Of a stretch of DNA of 64,000 nucleotides, positions 24,059-35,500 are shown piece by piece (the stretch's first letter is position 1; each line of letters begins with the position of its first letter). The notes under the pieces were generated by a model. The model saw only the letters and a list, made by a program, of their open reading frames with translations, searched no databases and was not told the origin of the DNA. A program made the position numbers and the translations under genes. The stretch comes from Magnolia sinica (Eukaryota; Streptophyta; Magnoliopsida; Magnoliales; Magnoliaceae): contig NC_080582.1 of NCBI RefSeq assembly GCF_029962835.1, forward strand, positions 69,932,177-69,996,176, given 5' to 3'.

Positions 24059-24246
24059 TAAACTTGATGTCGACGGGAAGGTTGGATGATAATGGCTATG
24101 AAAGTCGGTTTACTGGTGGGCGCTGGAAGCTCATCAATGTTTCATTGATCACAGCCAGAAGAAAGAAGTGTTGCACCCTTTACAAGAAAGTGTCAGTGTG
24201 TAAGGGTGGATTGAATGCCGCGAAAGATTTAGCTATTGACATGTGA
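24055..24246 (+). pseudogene. Copia pre-integrase (GAG_pre-integrs) remnant
   Basis: The frame reads IINLMSTGRLDDNGYESRF, then GGRWKLINVSLITARRKKCC and TLYKKVSVCKGGLNAA, which matches the pre-integrase region of copia Pol (NLISVGRLDD... CCTLYK). It ends at a stop at 24244-24246. Normally gag and protease, over 1.5 kb, come before it. Here it abuts the primer site, so they are deleted. Confidence 0.72.
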
Positions 24247-24373
24247 CACAGCGGTGGGTCCTACTATAATATGGGTGAGGGCTAGGATTACATCTAAAAT
24301 CATTTCAATAGTGGTAGGTGCAACATGTATATCACTGTGCACTATCATAATATAGGGCACATGGCTCATTAAT
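24247..24373. other. Copia interior fragment before the family B LTR
   Basis: A short stretch with no clear coding. It ends in TTAAT just before the TGTAACGACC start of the family B LTR. No matching TTAAT was found at the far boundary. Confidence 0.35.
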
Positions 24374-27340
24374 TGTAACGACCTTGGAATTTTTGTGCTA
24401 ATCTTTCCTTAAGTAGTTGTTTTGGGGTAATTAGCGCTTTACTTGATTGCTTGTGAAATTCGCATCAATCACTTTAAATTGTATCTGCATGGCTCTAAAC
24501 GTGTAGATTAGTGAGCACTACGTTACTCTGAATCCGGGATCCATCGCTAAATCCAGTTGTTCGGGAAAATTTTGGAAGATCCGGATCGGACCTGCCGCGC
24601 GCCGAAAGTCCGATGGCGATGATCTTAGTCAGGTCACCGAGTTGGGCTTGATCTTCACCTCGAAAATCAAGTCGATCCGATGTTTTGGGTCGATTTGATT
24701 GAGTTCGGAGTAAAGAGTGTGAGAACGGTTGGAATTTATTAAGCTTTTATTGAAATCTGAGTCGTGTCGCTTGCGCGACAATTTTAAGCATTCCGACCGT
24801 TGGATTCGACCCAATTTCACCTTTGATCAGGATAGTTGGCCCCGGCATATCCTAGTGCTTGTGGACTGATCGAGTTTCCGTGACCGTTGAATGGAGTGTG
24901 GTCCGCCACGGTCGATTTGAAGAGCCGGTCGGTATGAAAACTCGCTTGACCTAGATCCATGGTCAAGGAGCTTAAGTCCGACCTTTTATGGTTATAGGCC
25001 CACCGAAGTGCTTCGTTGGATCGAGAAAGGCGTGCTTTGGTTATAACCTAAGTATACCTTGACCCGGGTTATTTCCATCATTTTAAGGCCTATATATAGT
25101 CCTTAAACCCTGAGCCCTCTTTTCCATACGATTTTCTTTAACCTTAGCTTGGAAAGAGAGTGGAAAAGAGAGAGAAAGTGAGAGAGATAAGTTGGTGAAT
25201 CATCTTGATTTCTTCCTTGTTCTTCTTCATCTTCGAACCTTCACTTTGAATCGTTCTTCTGACGATTCTGAGTTCTTTTGGGGTAAGTTAACCTAACCCT
25301 AACCTGTGTTAGAGCTTAGACTAGACTTGGTGTTGTTGTATCTCATTTCTATCCTTATTTTAGGGTATTCTAGCGCCGTTGACGAAGACAACTCGTCTAA
25401 ATCAGCTCGGCGGTTCTTTCTTTGCTTAAGGTGCGGACTTTAAGTGTATAGGTTATGGTTTTCAAGGCTTTCAATCCCAGTTAGTGATTTATTCTTGTTA
25501 TGGATGACATTTCACATGCCAAATGTTGTGTTTACATTGCTTTCCTGATATGCATGTGCTATATTGAGATTTGTGTATTCTATGTGTATTTATAAAGTAC
25601 CGTATACGTATAAAATACGCACTTGTGTTTGCCATGATTATTTGTCATGTATGTATGCTAGATGCATGTATGACGACTCCTTGGTAAAAGGAATTGTCTA
25701 AGTGCATGTATTCCAACATACGCCATGTATGTTGTTCCATGTATGCTAAGTGGTTGTAGAAGTGCATGAATGATCTAAGTGTGACTTATTACACTTATTG
25801 CGGACATTGAGAAGTGATTCTCAATACTCCTATTGATGCGCATGATTTCCTTTATGCAAGTTACATTCAAGTTCTTTAAATTCAAGCATCTCCTATGCTT
25901 ACATTTATGTTAAGTTGATATCCTTCAGATGAGTATGTACCATGATTTGAGTGATTGTTCCATTACTGTTTTACATTCCATATGAATACCTGTAGTAGTG
26001 TAATGTGTTTGGGACTATGCCTTAGTCCAGGAAATTGGTAATTGACCCTATGAATCGTGGTTGAGATTGCTTTCGCCACGTAGGACGTATTAGACGAACC
26101 CGAGTCGTATTAGAGTTGTCGGCAGTGGTTTGGCCACGCGGAGTGTTTGCGGACTCTATGTCGTTCAACTCAACGTGCGCTCGTGCTAGTCGAGTTCGTC
26201 AATTAACCCGATTGTCCGTTGTATGTTAACCATGTATGAACGCTACTGCTTGAATCTAGGGTACCGAACTTACCAGTGAAATCCTATTAACTATGGTACT
26301 CGATCCGCTAAGACTCATGAGCTGGACATGGTGGTATGGGACACCGTGGCGAGCTGTTCGCCTACGCTGGGTGACGAGCCTCCCGTAGTGACCAAGTGAG
26401 TAACTTAACTCGTGAGCCGATTATGGTGGTATGGGACACTATATTCGTCTTTGTCGGCCTACATTGATTGGTGACGAGCCCTTTGTAGTGACCTCGAGCA
26501 TACCGGATACCGCAAGGAGGTGACGAGCCGATCCGTGGTAGTAAGGGCATGAAAGGCGTGCATTGATTGGTGACGAGCCCTTTCGCTACGACCTCAACTA
26601 TATGATCGTATGAGATGTCTAGGATTGACGACCCTAGAATAGATCACTGTTTGGATGGTGACATGAGGAAGGTATCTTAGCTTCCCAATCTCTGCTGTAT
26701 GAATTGGACTAATAACAACTTGGTAATCATATCCATGCACCGCATTTGCATGTGCTTTGTAGATGTGGCGCACTTTGAGGCGATGTCATGCGTAACGTAA
26801 GATGAAGACGCCGAGGGTGTACGTGTGAGGGCACGCATCATATTGCATTCATACCGCATTAACAAGAGTGTTTAGGATTTATTTACTTATCTTGCTTTAT
26901 CATTACCTGTTTGATTGAACGATAACATGTTAACCAAGGCCTTATTGTTCCACCGAGTTGATCACTCACTCCCACGTTTCGGGATGTCTGAACACCCACC
27001 GGACTGTCTTAGGCCCCGATGTTGCAGATGTGGATGCGACGTCCGAGGCAGAGCGGGAGCTGGTGATGATGAGGTCGCCTTCTCCTATATGTAGTTTTAG
27101 ACGGATTCTAGTGAGCCTCGTTCTTGCGCGAGATCTCTGGGATTATTTTTGGGAACCGAAATGATGTAATTTGATACTTATAATTTTGTTAAATAACACT
27201 TTTACACGATCGGGTTGTATATGTAATTCAGGGATTTACACTTGTACACACTTTACTATAAGTCTTCCGCTTGCTTTATTCACTTATCCTTGAATCATAT
27301 CTGAGTTTTGGCTTAATCTATTCCATGTTTTATGCACTAA
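24374..27340 (+). mobile_element. Family B LTR, second copy, 3' end truncated
   Basis: It starts TGTAACGACC and follows the reverse complement of 9799-12895 throughout. Shared blocks include the GATTGCTTGTGAAATT block, the CCATGGTCA block near 24957, the TATA box at 25091-25098, the GA-rich leader near 25146-25190 and the GTGACGAGCC repeats near 26370-26580. It stays matched to GGCTTAATCTATTCCATG near 27312 and then diverges. The last 60 or so bases and the TG...CA end are missing, so the 3' boundary is approximate and no target duplication is visible. It has no coding sequence. Confidence 0.75.
25091..25098 (+). promoter_or_regulatory. Putative TATA box of the family B LTR, second copy
   Basis: AGGCCTATATATAGTCC matches the equivalent site at 12136-12144. 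A GA-rich leader with AGAGAGAAAGTGAGAGAG follows about 75 bases later, as in the other copy. Confidence 0.5.
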
Positions 27341-27349
27341 TACATCAAC

Positions 27350-28493
27350 AAAACCTGTATTGATTGTTTATTAAGGAACAACATAAAGTTTCATTTATTA
27401 AATCCGCTTCTCATGTTAATAAAGTGCATACATTAGATTTGGTTTATTCTGATGTTTGTGGTCCTATGAGGACAAAAATCTTGGGTGGGGCATTGTATTT
27501 TGTTACTTTTATAGATGATGCATCTAGGAGGGTTTGAGTTTATGCTTTGAAATCCAAGGACGAGGTCTTTGGTGTGTTTAAATTGTTTCATGTTATGGTC
27601 GAGAGAGATACAGGTAGATCATTGAAGTGCATACGCTCTGACAATGGCGGTGATTACATTGGCGACTTTCATGAGTACTGCAAATCCTTGGGTATACGAC
27701 ATAAACAGACAGTTCCTAAAACCCCCAGTATAATGGTGTAACAGAGCGAATGAATCGCACCATTATAGAGAGAATCAGATGCATGTTATCCCATGCGAAG
27801 CTACCCAAGACGCTCTGGGGAGAAGTAATGCACACGGTGGTGTATCTGATAAATAGGTCTCCATCGGCCCCATTGAATGGAGAAGTGTCTAAGAAAGTAT
27901 GGACTGGACAGGATCAATTGTACAGTCATCTCAGGGTGTTTAGATGTAGGGCATCCGTTTACGTACCAAAGGACGAGAGGTCCAAGCTCGATATGAAGAT
28001 CAGGCAATGTGTGTTCTTGGGGTACGGTGATGAAAAGTTCGGTTACAGATTGTGAGATCCGACCGAAAAGAAGCTCGTCAGGGGTAAAGATGTGGTTTTC
28101 TTTGAAGATTAGTGTATAGAAGACATTAATAAGCTAGAGAATAACCAGCCTAATTCAGGTGAGCTAGAGGACATGGATCCGGTTATTCCTCTCATGGTGC
28201 CTGATGACGGGGGAGTACAGAAAGGTGCGGAGGACGAGGGAATTCCTTTAGAAGATGGACCAGGGGAGCATCCCCCACCTGATCCACTTGTTGAGCCACA
28301 GGTGAGGAGGTCATCTAGGGACAGGAAGCCGTCCAAGAGGTACTCGTTGCATGAGTACATTATGCTGACTGATGGGAGAGAGCCAAAAGACTATTCTGAG
28401 GCCCTAGCCGACGAGCATAAGGGTGAGTGGTTGAGAGCTATACAAGAGGAGATTAGATCCTTGCATAAGAACCACACCTATGATATGGTGAAG
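27350..28493 (+). pseudogene. Copia integrase and linker, broken
   Basis: The zinc-finger end reads IDCLL, one base out of frame with KQHKVSFIKSASHVNKVHTL. The core follows: DLVYSDVCGPM, YFVTFIDDASRRV, RSLKCIRSDNGGDYIGDFHE, then MNRTIIERIRCMLSHAKLPK, TLWGEVMHTVVYLINRSPSA and RVFRCRASVYVPKDERSKLD. The D,D,E residues are in YSDV, RSDNGG and the E of MNRTIIER. Stops occur near 27536 and 27740, and again at 28053. The linker continues as EVRRSSRDRKPSKRYSLHEY-like sequence to SLHKNHTYDMVK, where RT should begin. Confidence 0.85.
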
Positions 28494-28496
28494 TAG

Positions 28497-28980
28497 ATAT
28501 TGCGGTATCTAAGAGGCTCATTCAAGTTGAGCCTATGCTATGGTGACGAAAAACCTGTGTTAGAGGGCTACACAGATGCAGATATGGTAGGTGACATAGA
28601 CTCCAGGAAGTCTACATTGGGGTTCATGTTCACGTTTGCACGGAGAGCGATTTCTTGGCAGAGTAAGTTACAGAAGGTCGTAGCATTGTCAATGACAGAG
28701 GCCGAGTACATTGCAGTCACAGAGGCATGTAAAGAGATGCTTTGGATGAAGAGGTTCCTACAGGAACTTAACCTGAAGCAGGAGCAACACGTGGTCTATT
28801 GCAATAGTTAAAGTACTATACACTTGAGTAAGAATCCAAGTCAGCACTCCAAGTCGAAGCACATAGAGATTTGGTATTACCGGATCAGAGATACTTTGGA
28901 ACAGAAGATGTTATAGCTTAAGAAGGTACACATGGATAATAATGGGTCAGACATGATGACCAAGGCTTTACTCAAGGGAA
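28497..28980 (+). pseudogene. Copia RNase H, fused after RT deletion
   Basis: ILRYLRGSFKLSLCYGDE follows the stop at 28494-28496, then GYTDADMVGDIDSRKSTLGF, MFTFARRAISWQSKLQKVVA and LSMTEAEYIAVTEACKEMLW, the standard copia RNase H. About 250 codons of RT that normally lie between HTYDMVK and ILRYLRG are missing, so this is a precise-looking deletion. The ADMVGD and EAEY acidic residues remain. The 3' tail continues to the polypurine tract. Confidence 0.83.
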
Positions 28981-29036
28981 AGTTTGAGGTTTGTAGAACC
29001 GGGCTAGCTTGAAGAAGGTAGATTCCTCCTGAGTCG

Positions 29037-29050
29037 AAAAGGGAGAGATT
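29037..29050 (+). other. Polypurine tract of the copia element
   Basis: GAAAAGGGAGAGAT lies directly before the 3' LTR start TGATGGG. Confidence 0.65.
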
Positions 29051-29913
29051 TGATGGGAATTTTCTCCTCATTGTTGGGTTCGATGAAATCGAACCAGTTT
29101 TGATATCATCGATAATTGCTGGATTTTTTATCGCTAGTCGCTGGTTTTTTGGTCCTGTCGAAATCATCGATAGACTTTAGATGATATCAAAGTCTGTCAT
29201 CGAGAGACCTTCGATGACATCAATAATTGTTAGATTTTTCACCCCTGCTCGCTAGACAGTTTTTTATCCTGTTTCAAGGACCGTCGATGATATCGAAAGC
29301 TGTCATCGAGAGATCTTTGATATCATCAAAGAGTTCTGCAGATGTGATTGTGGAAACACAGATTTTGCGGATTTTGTTTCCTATTTTGATTCTACCTCTT
29401 TCTATTTCTTATATAAATGGGTGTATACAGGATTGTGGTGTAATTCCAGAGTATTCTAAGATTTTCTAAAGCTTTGCAAGGGTTTGCTAAAGGGCTTAGG
29501 GTTATCAAAGGTGTGTGTGTGTGTGTGAGAGAGAGAGATAGGGAGAGAGGAAGCTTATGGAAGGGAGGCTATGTTTGTAGAGGTGATCTACCATATCTCA
29601 GCACTTCCACGTCCTCGTAATCGGTGAGATCTCTCTGTCTTCTTTGTTTCTCTGATTGTTTATCCACTCCTGCATGAGTGAAGGAGGTTTAATCCAAGCG
29701 GTGTGTGCTTGTAATCGGTTGTAACGTTTTGCTTTATAGTGGATTATTGACCTGGACGAGGTCCCGTGGTTTTTACCTCTTTGAGGATTTTCCAAGTAAA
29801 AATCCCTGATGTGGTGTGGTTTATGTTTTGATTTAGTTCATTGCATTATTATTCCATAATTCTGATTTGTTTCGGGAGGCTAGATCCTAAGGTTTTGTGC
29901 AAGGCCCCTAACA
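29051..29913 (+). repeat. 3' LTR of the copia element
   Basis: It is 863 bp, the same length as the 5' LTR. A block near 29140 is shorter than in the 5' LTR, and a (GT)n(GA)n run near 29513-29540 replaces the pure (GA)n, so indels offset one another. It ends CCTAACA, followed by ATACC. Confidence 0.9.
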
Positions 29914-29918
29914 ATACC

Positions 29919-30466
29919 AAGTATGAAATTGGATTGCCTACACTAGATACTCACACTGCCATGGTTTTTCACCACGATGGGTGCTCAAATCCAGGACCTT
30001 GTGTTGAAACTTTTGCAGACTTACCAATAAAGCATGAGTAAGGACTCGATTATATACTAACTTAGTGGTCTTTTATGGTACTAAGAAAACTCTGTTAGGC
30101 CCATTGTGAATGCATATAGCTTATCAATGTGGTACATCCATTTTTCTAAGGTCATTTTAGGGGTTGAGCCTAAAAATGAATCATATTTAAGCTAAGTGGA
30201 TCAAACCACACGAAACTGTAGGATTAATGATTTCTTTTGTTGAAATCTTTCTAAGGTCTACACTAATGTTTATTTGTCATCCAACTTGTTCACAAGATCA
30301 TGTGGACATTGACAAAGGGAAAACACAAATACCAGCTTGATCTAAAACTTTTGTGGCCTCCAAGAATTTTTGAATAGTAAATGTTTAATTCATGTCGTTT
30401 CCTATGATGTGGTCCACTTGAGCTTTGTATATGCTTCATTTGTTAGATCATTAATGTGGTAAAATA
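29919..30466. other. Interval with dispersed-repeat fragments, no gene
   Basis: No coding signal. Near 30300-30450 the sequence carries the GACAAAGGGAAAACACAAAT, CAGCTTGATC and TTTGTGGCC blocks of the dispersed repeat also found at 31000-31290. Confidence 0.45.
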
Positions 30467-30827
30467 GAGGAATGCTCACTTGAGTACCTTCTTACGTGAG
30501 CACCCACACTCACCTTTGCACGTGTGTCATGGGCACAAAATTTGAACGTTCCACATGATTCAGCACCCCTGGAAACTTTAAAAGCCCGACTTGTAGGCCG
30601 ATATAAAACTTTGGTGGGTCATGGCAAAAGGAAACAATTTCCTCACTTAATTTGCATTTCTCTTTTGTTATGGGCCACTAAGTTTAGGATCATACTGAAA
30701 TTTGGACCCATAAAGTTTCAAGGGGCGCTGTATCACAACGTGAACCTTTCAAATTTTATATCCATGACACGTGTGCAAAGGTGCACACAAGTGCTCACAT
30801 AAGAAAGTGTGCAGGTGAGCATTTCTC
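30467..30827. mobile_element. MITE with about 85 bp terminal inverted repeats, probably MULE-type
   Basis: The left end GAGGAATGCTCACTTG matches the reverse complement of the right end, GAGAAATGCTCACCTG. The match continues inward for about 85 bases: CTTACGTGAGCAC against CTTATGTGAGCAC, CACCTTTGCACGTGTGTCAT against CACCTTTGCACACGTGTCAT, and AAATTTGAACGTTC against AAATTTGAAAGGTTC. The 9 bases on each side, GGTAAAATA and TATAAAATA, agree at 7 positions, as expected for a Mutator-type duplication. A TA-only duplication (Tc1/mariner type) is the alternative. It has no transposase. Confidence 0.75.
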
Positions 30828-30989
30828 TATAAAATATACGGAGAGAGCTGATAAAATACATAAATCACAGTGGGCCTCGTAGAATTTACTCAGCACGAGT
30901 GCAAAATCAGCCTACATCAGGTACCACACAGGCCTGTTGGGCGGGAGCGAACTGGGCGTTGCTTGGGTAACAACTTAGCAGGGGGTTTC

Positions 30990-31290
30990 CCAACCGGTGG
31001 GGCTTACCTTGATGCATGAGTTATATATCCTTACAATCCACTGTGTTGTTTATTTTCCGTACAACTTATTGATAAGGTCAATAGACTTCTATAAGTAAAA
31101 ACACAAATATCAGCTTGATTCAAAAAATTTTGTGGCCCACGAGAAGTTTAAATGATCACCAACAACTGTTCCTTGTGGTGTGGTCCATTTTAGATTTGAA
31201 TCTGCTTCATTTTTTCTATCATATCCTAAAATGATATAAAAAAATAAATGGATGGCATGGATGTACAAAATATACATTAGTTTGGGCCCC
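30990..31290 (+). repeat. Dispersed repeat (CCTTGATGCATGAGTTATAT type)
   Basis: The order of blocks is GGGGCTTACCTTGATGCATG, ATCCACTGTGTTGTTTATTT, TTGATAAGGTC, AAACACAAATATCAGCTTGA, TTTTGTGGCCCACGAGAAG, GTGTGGTCCATTTTAGA, a TGGATGGCATGGATGTACAA-like end and GGGCCCCAC. Versions of this order occur inside the family A LTRs (7081-7310, 18381-18640) and in the introns (42895-43480, and within 57294-57996). The family is not one I can name. Confidence 0.65.
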
Positions 31291-32339
31291 ACGGTTGGAG
31301 AAACACCAACTGCCGTATTACTGTATAACACCTGATCTGCTCCCATCTTTTGCCTTATCCCCCAAAATTAGGCTGATTAGCTGGGTGAGCACAAAAAAAA
31401 TTATACCTAAAATCTATGAATTCACCTCGCATGGCCCGCCTGAGTTTTGGAATACTATCATTTTTTTTGGAAATTCTTTTATATGAGGAAAAGCACATCA
31501 GATAAATGGATTGGATGATGACATAAAAACACCAAGATCTGCCCTACATAAAAAAACTAACGGTTGACGTCCCATCTCAACTATTTCCTGTAGTGTCCCA
31601 TATTGGGATCATGATGGATTTTGGATATCATCGTGAACACAAGACAGCATATCGGATGGACGGCGTGGATCTTATGGAAGCTCAATCCACTTGGCTCTCG
31701 GTTAGCAAAACCTATCGAGAGGTACCATTGAGCGTTTCTTTTCATTTTTCCGTCGCGCCAATCGTGGTAGCTTCGGCATCTTCCCTATCTATCTTAAAAT
31801 GTGCGATCCAGTGGTACCATGGCCACCCTAATCTAACTTTGGTACCGTGAATAAAATGGTATATGAGTCACATCCAAACCGTCCATGAGAAGATTCTCCT
31901 AAAGATAACCCTCAGATCAGAAAAGAAAGTCGATCCAAACTCTGGTTGGCCACAGAACATGGTACAAGATGGGAGGGGACGGCCGCCCTCTATTTTTATC
32001 GAGCTTATCTGAGTCGCCGAAAAGCATGATTCTCAAATTGATCTTCCTCCATGACAGATGAAGCGTATGGACGGTCTGGATTTCTTATAATCAACATGAT
32101 GGGCGCCCACGCAATTCAAAGGTGAAAGTCCCGTCTGAGCTTATCCCTTGTTCTGTGTGGTCTACAAGAGTTTTCTTTTGGGTTGAAACTTGTAGATCTT
32201 ATTAATATTTGAGGAGAAGGATCGGATGGACGGGTGTGATGTCGTGAATACATAACGTGGTCCCACGTTCTGCTCGATACCACCGTAACGTACAGTGGTA
32301 ACTGTACCACTGGAAGGCGCCCCACCTTAAAAGCGAATG
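31291..32339. other. Upstream region of the DCN1-like gene
   Basis: No gene is visible. It includes further dispersed-repeat pieces, for example the GATCGGATGGACGG block near 32219 and the TGGTACCATGGCCACC block near 31812. A promoter must lie at the right-hand end or just beyond it, but no convincing TATA box at a set distance was identified. Confidence 0.4.
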
Positions 32340-32431
32340 CGGAGGATACGATTTCTCCGCTTTTTCTTTCCCAAAGGAGAAGCCAAGCCTCTGGATTTTT
32401 AGCTTCCTTCTCTTTCCTTCGATCTTACGAA

Positions 32432-32470
<39 letters not shown>

Positions 32471-32485
32471 CTTGAATTTTTGAAG
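32340..32485 (+). promoter_or_regulatory. Probable 5' UTR with (CT)n tract
   Basis: This CT-rich stretch leads directly into the ATG at 32486. It includes CTCCGCTTTTTCTTTCCC and a perfect (CT)n run at 32436-32468. Pyrimidine-rich leaders are common just downstream of plant transcription start sites. The transcription start is not determined. Confidence 0.5.
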
Positions 32486-32564
32486 ATGCGCCGTTCATCC
32501 ACCAGAAAAAGCGGGCCACCTAACCCCACCGTCCATTCCTCCGCCGTCGATCTCTTCCGCTCTG
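32486..32564 (+). CDS. DCN1-like exon 1
   Basis: It codes for residues 1-26 (MRRSSTRKSGPPNP through VDLFRS) plus one base of codon 27, and the donor is G|GTAATC. The ATG follows the CT-rich leader. The start also matches the conserved MRRSS opening of short plant DCN1-like proteins. Confidence 0.9.
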
Positions 32565-35500
32565 GTAATCCATCCAACTCCATCTTCTCTTCTTTAATTC
32601 CATGCTTATTTCCATCAATACATCCTCTTCCAAGGTTACCATCGTAATTTTGATCTGTATCTGATTCGTCTATTTTTGAGATTTTACTCAATTTAGTACT
32701 CCCAAACGCATGCCTCTTTCTTTAAGAAGCAATAAATCAAGAAATCAGGAAATCGTATGTTGGATTGAGAATTTGTCGTACTGGAAATGTTTAGGGCATG
32801 TTTGGATTCACAGGTGAATCGAATCGCGAACATTTAATTCGATCGAAAAGAAACTCTGGATTGGACAGAATTGTATATGACGGGTTCTGGTTTTTGCGAT
32901 TGAAATTTGGAGCCGAGTTGCTTGATTTGAATTGTATGGAAGGTGACTGCAACTTGGTCCTTTCTGCTTTTTATTCATAGGATTTTTTTTTTTCCAATTC
33001 AAACGTAGCATTAGGCAATGGAAGCGTGCTGTGCATGGAGAAGATTTAGCAGCTAAGAGTCAGTCACCCCAGAAGTGTGTGTTGATGCACTATCAAATTG
33101 AATAGCAGTCATTAGTTTAACGAAGTTGTGAGAACCAAATAGTAAAGATTCGTATTGACTATCTGAGTACCAAATTGTAATCATATTACCTTCAGGTTGG
33201 ATGATAGAGTGGAACTGTGGAGCAAGATTCGCGTGGCGGACCCCAACTAGTTGGTATGAGGATTAGATGATGATGACAATTACTTTCAAGTTGGATTAGA
33301 ATTATGTAGCTTCTATTTGAGAACTACCTCCACATTATGATACTAAGGGAGATTGATAATTTTTCTTGTGTCTTGATTAATCTGAATGTTTGCAACTTGA
33401 TTCGATTGTGCATCGAAATACTGGTCGAAAGCTCATTGAAGAAGCAATCTTGTATCTTTTTTAATGTATGTACGATATGTTACTGTACCCCGATTTGACA
33501 CCACAACAAGGTGTTAACAGTGTACCTTTCAAAGGAAAAAAGAAGAAGAAGATATATGCTGTACCCCCATTTGATGCCACAACAAGATGTTAATAATGTA
33601 CCTATTTATTATCTAGTTGATACAATGCTGTACCAAAGTACAATATTTTGCAATTAAAACTCAAATGGGGTGACCTATGGAGGTCCAGAAATCCAAAGAC
33701 CTGCTCGTCTGTGGTTAGGGAAGGCAAGGAGAGAGAAGAAGGTGTAAGAGTACCATTCTCCGCTGGAGCATCAAACCAGCGAGTTTCGATGAAAGCATAC
33801 ACCGGTGGAGTACCAATACAAATTGCTACGTGTCATGACCTAGGCAGCAGCTGCCTCGAAGAAGTCAGATCAGATCAGGGACGCCTGACACACACAATAG
33901 CTATGTCAAAGGAAGCCACACGTCTCTCATCGAAGGAACGATTTCTTTCCACTAACGACGTTCGGACGGACGAGATGCCCCCAACATCAAATCGGTTTCC
34001 AAGAAAGCTAGACACCTGTCATAATATCGGGGATATCGCTAGCTAAAGCAAAATTGACTTTACACATGTTGAACTGCAGGAGGCTTGGGACTCGATGAGT
34101 CGCATCGATCTCAAGGCTGGGTACAAACGGGACGCTTCGGTTACTCCGAACTAGACTATTTTAAATCGGGATCCTTTTCCAATGGTTGAACCAAATCTTA
34201 TGCGCTGTATTATTCCCAGGCCTAGAGGCTCGGTGGAGTCTCTCTCGAATAACGAGACTCGAGTTGAGGATTGCCCAATTTCTCAGTTATCGAAACATCT
34301 CACTCTTTTCGGTTCTGGTTCCAACAGAATGGCCAGCCCTTCAGCTTCTCTGGTGGAAGGCGAAGCATCTCTTGAATCGGATAAGGGGGGGGGGGGGGGG
34401 GGGGGATCTCTCCTGATTGTTCAACCCCTCTGTCCAAGATGTCCAGTGATGACATGTCTAACAAGGCCCTTGTCACTTTATTCCAGGAAGATGGTGGGGA
34501 AGACATCATAGAGGCAGAACCTCTTTAGTTTCGGGCGGGACGATCAACAGATTTAATGGGGGGAGATCATCCATCCGATCCAGATACGATAACTCAAAGG
34601 GCTACATTGATAAATATTATTCAAAAGAAGAGGTGGATCAGGGAAGCAATGAGTCACGTCGGTAGATCCATCAGTCTATCTTTTGGAGACTACCTAGAAG
34701 ATTTCTTAGCTCTGTTCTAGTGCATAGAATCTCGTGGGCGACCTCTGCTTGGTACTAGATCACCCAAGAATTCCGCTCTCAAGACAAGTAACAACAGGAA
34801 GTCAAAACATCTACAACAAAGTTCCACCTCATCTATTGGGGGTCGATCGGGAGGAAGCAAGGGAAATCATCAGGGAAGATCAGTTTCATAAATGAAAATT
34901 CTGTCTTTGAATGTTAGAGGAATGGGATCCAGGCAAAAGAGAGGACTCATTAGAGACATTTGTGAGAGGAGCAAAGCTGATGTAATCTGTATCCAGGAAA
35001 CGAAGATACCGAATTTCAACGTCAAGCTAATGGGCAATATATGGAAGGCAAAGGACGCGCAGTGGGTGACTCTAAATGCTACAGGAAGTTCGGGAGGCAT
35101 CCTGGTGGCCTGAAGATCCTCGTCCTGGTCTATGGAGCGGAGTTGGTTAGGAGCCTTTTTAGTTTTGGTCATTCTCAAAGACATTTGTTTAAACTTCAAA
35201 TGTTTAGTTACCTCTATCTATAGCCCCAACCTAGAAGATAGACGAAATGCTTTTTGGGCGGAGTTGAATGAAGCCAGGCAGAAGTTCAGTGGGCCTTGGG
35301 TTTTAGGGGGAGACTTCAATACAACGCGATATGCAGAGGACAAATTGAAAGGGGTTTCTATATTTGCAGCCATGCGATACTTCTCAAGCTGGATTGACAA
35401 TCAAGAATTGGTGGATCTTCCTTTGATTGGGGCTAGATTCACCTGGTCTAATGAACGGGCCAATTCGACTCTTGGTAGGCTCGATAGATTCTTGGTTTGG

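Larger units (their letters stand above)
23185..29913 (+). mobile_element. Ty1/copia element, internally deleted, with perfect ATACC duplication
   Basis: Two direct repeats of exactly 863 bp (23185-24047 and 29051-29913) both start TGATGGG and end AACA. ATACC is duplicated exactly at 23180-23184 and 29914-29918. A shortened primer site TGGTATCA follows the left LTR and a polypurine stretch precedes the right one. Inside are a pre-integrase remnant, an integrase and an RNase H, in copia order (integrase before RNase H). Gag and protease are absent, and RT is absent at the 28495 junction. A family B LTR splits the element at 24374 to about 27340. Confidence 0.92.

Noticed and set aside
24369..24373. 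TTAAT as the target duplication of the second family B LTR
   Set aside because: The right boundary near 27340 is truncated and no TTAAT was found there. The TTAAT near 27416 lies inside copia coding sequence.
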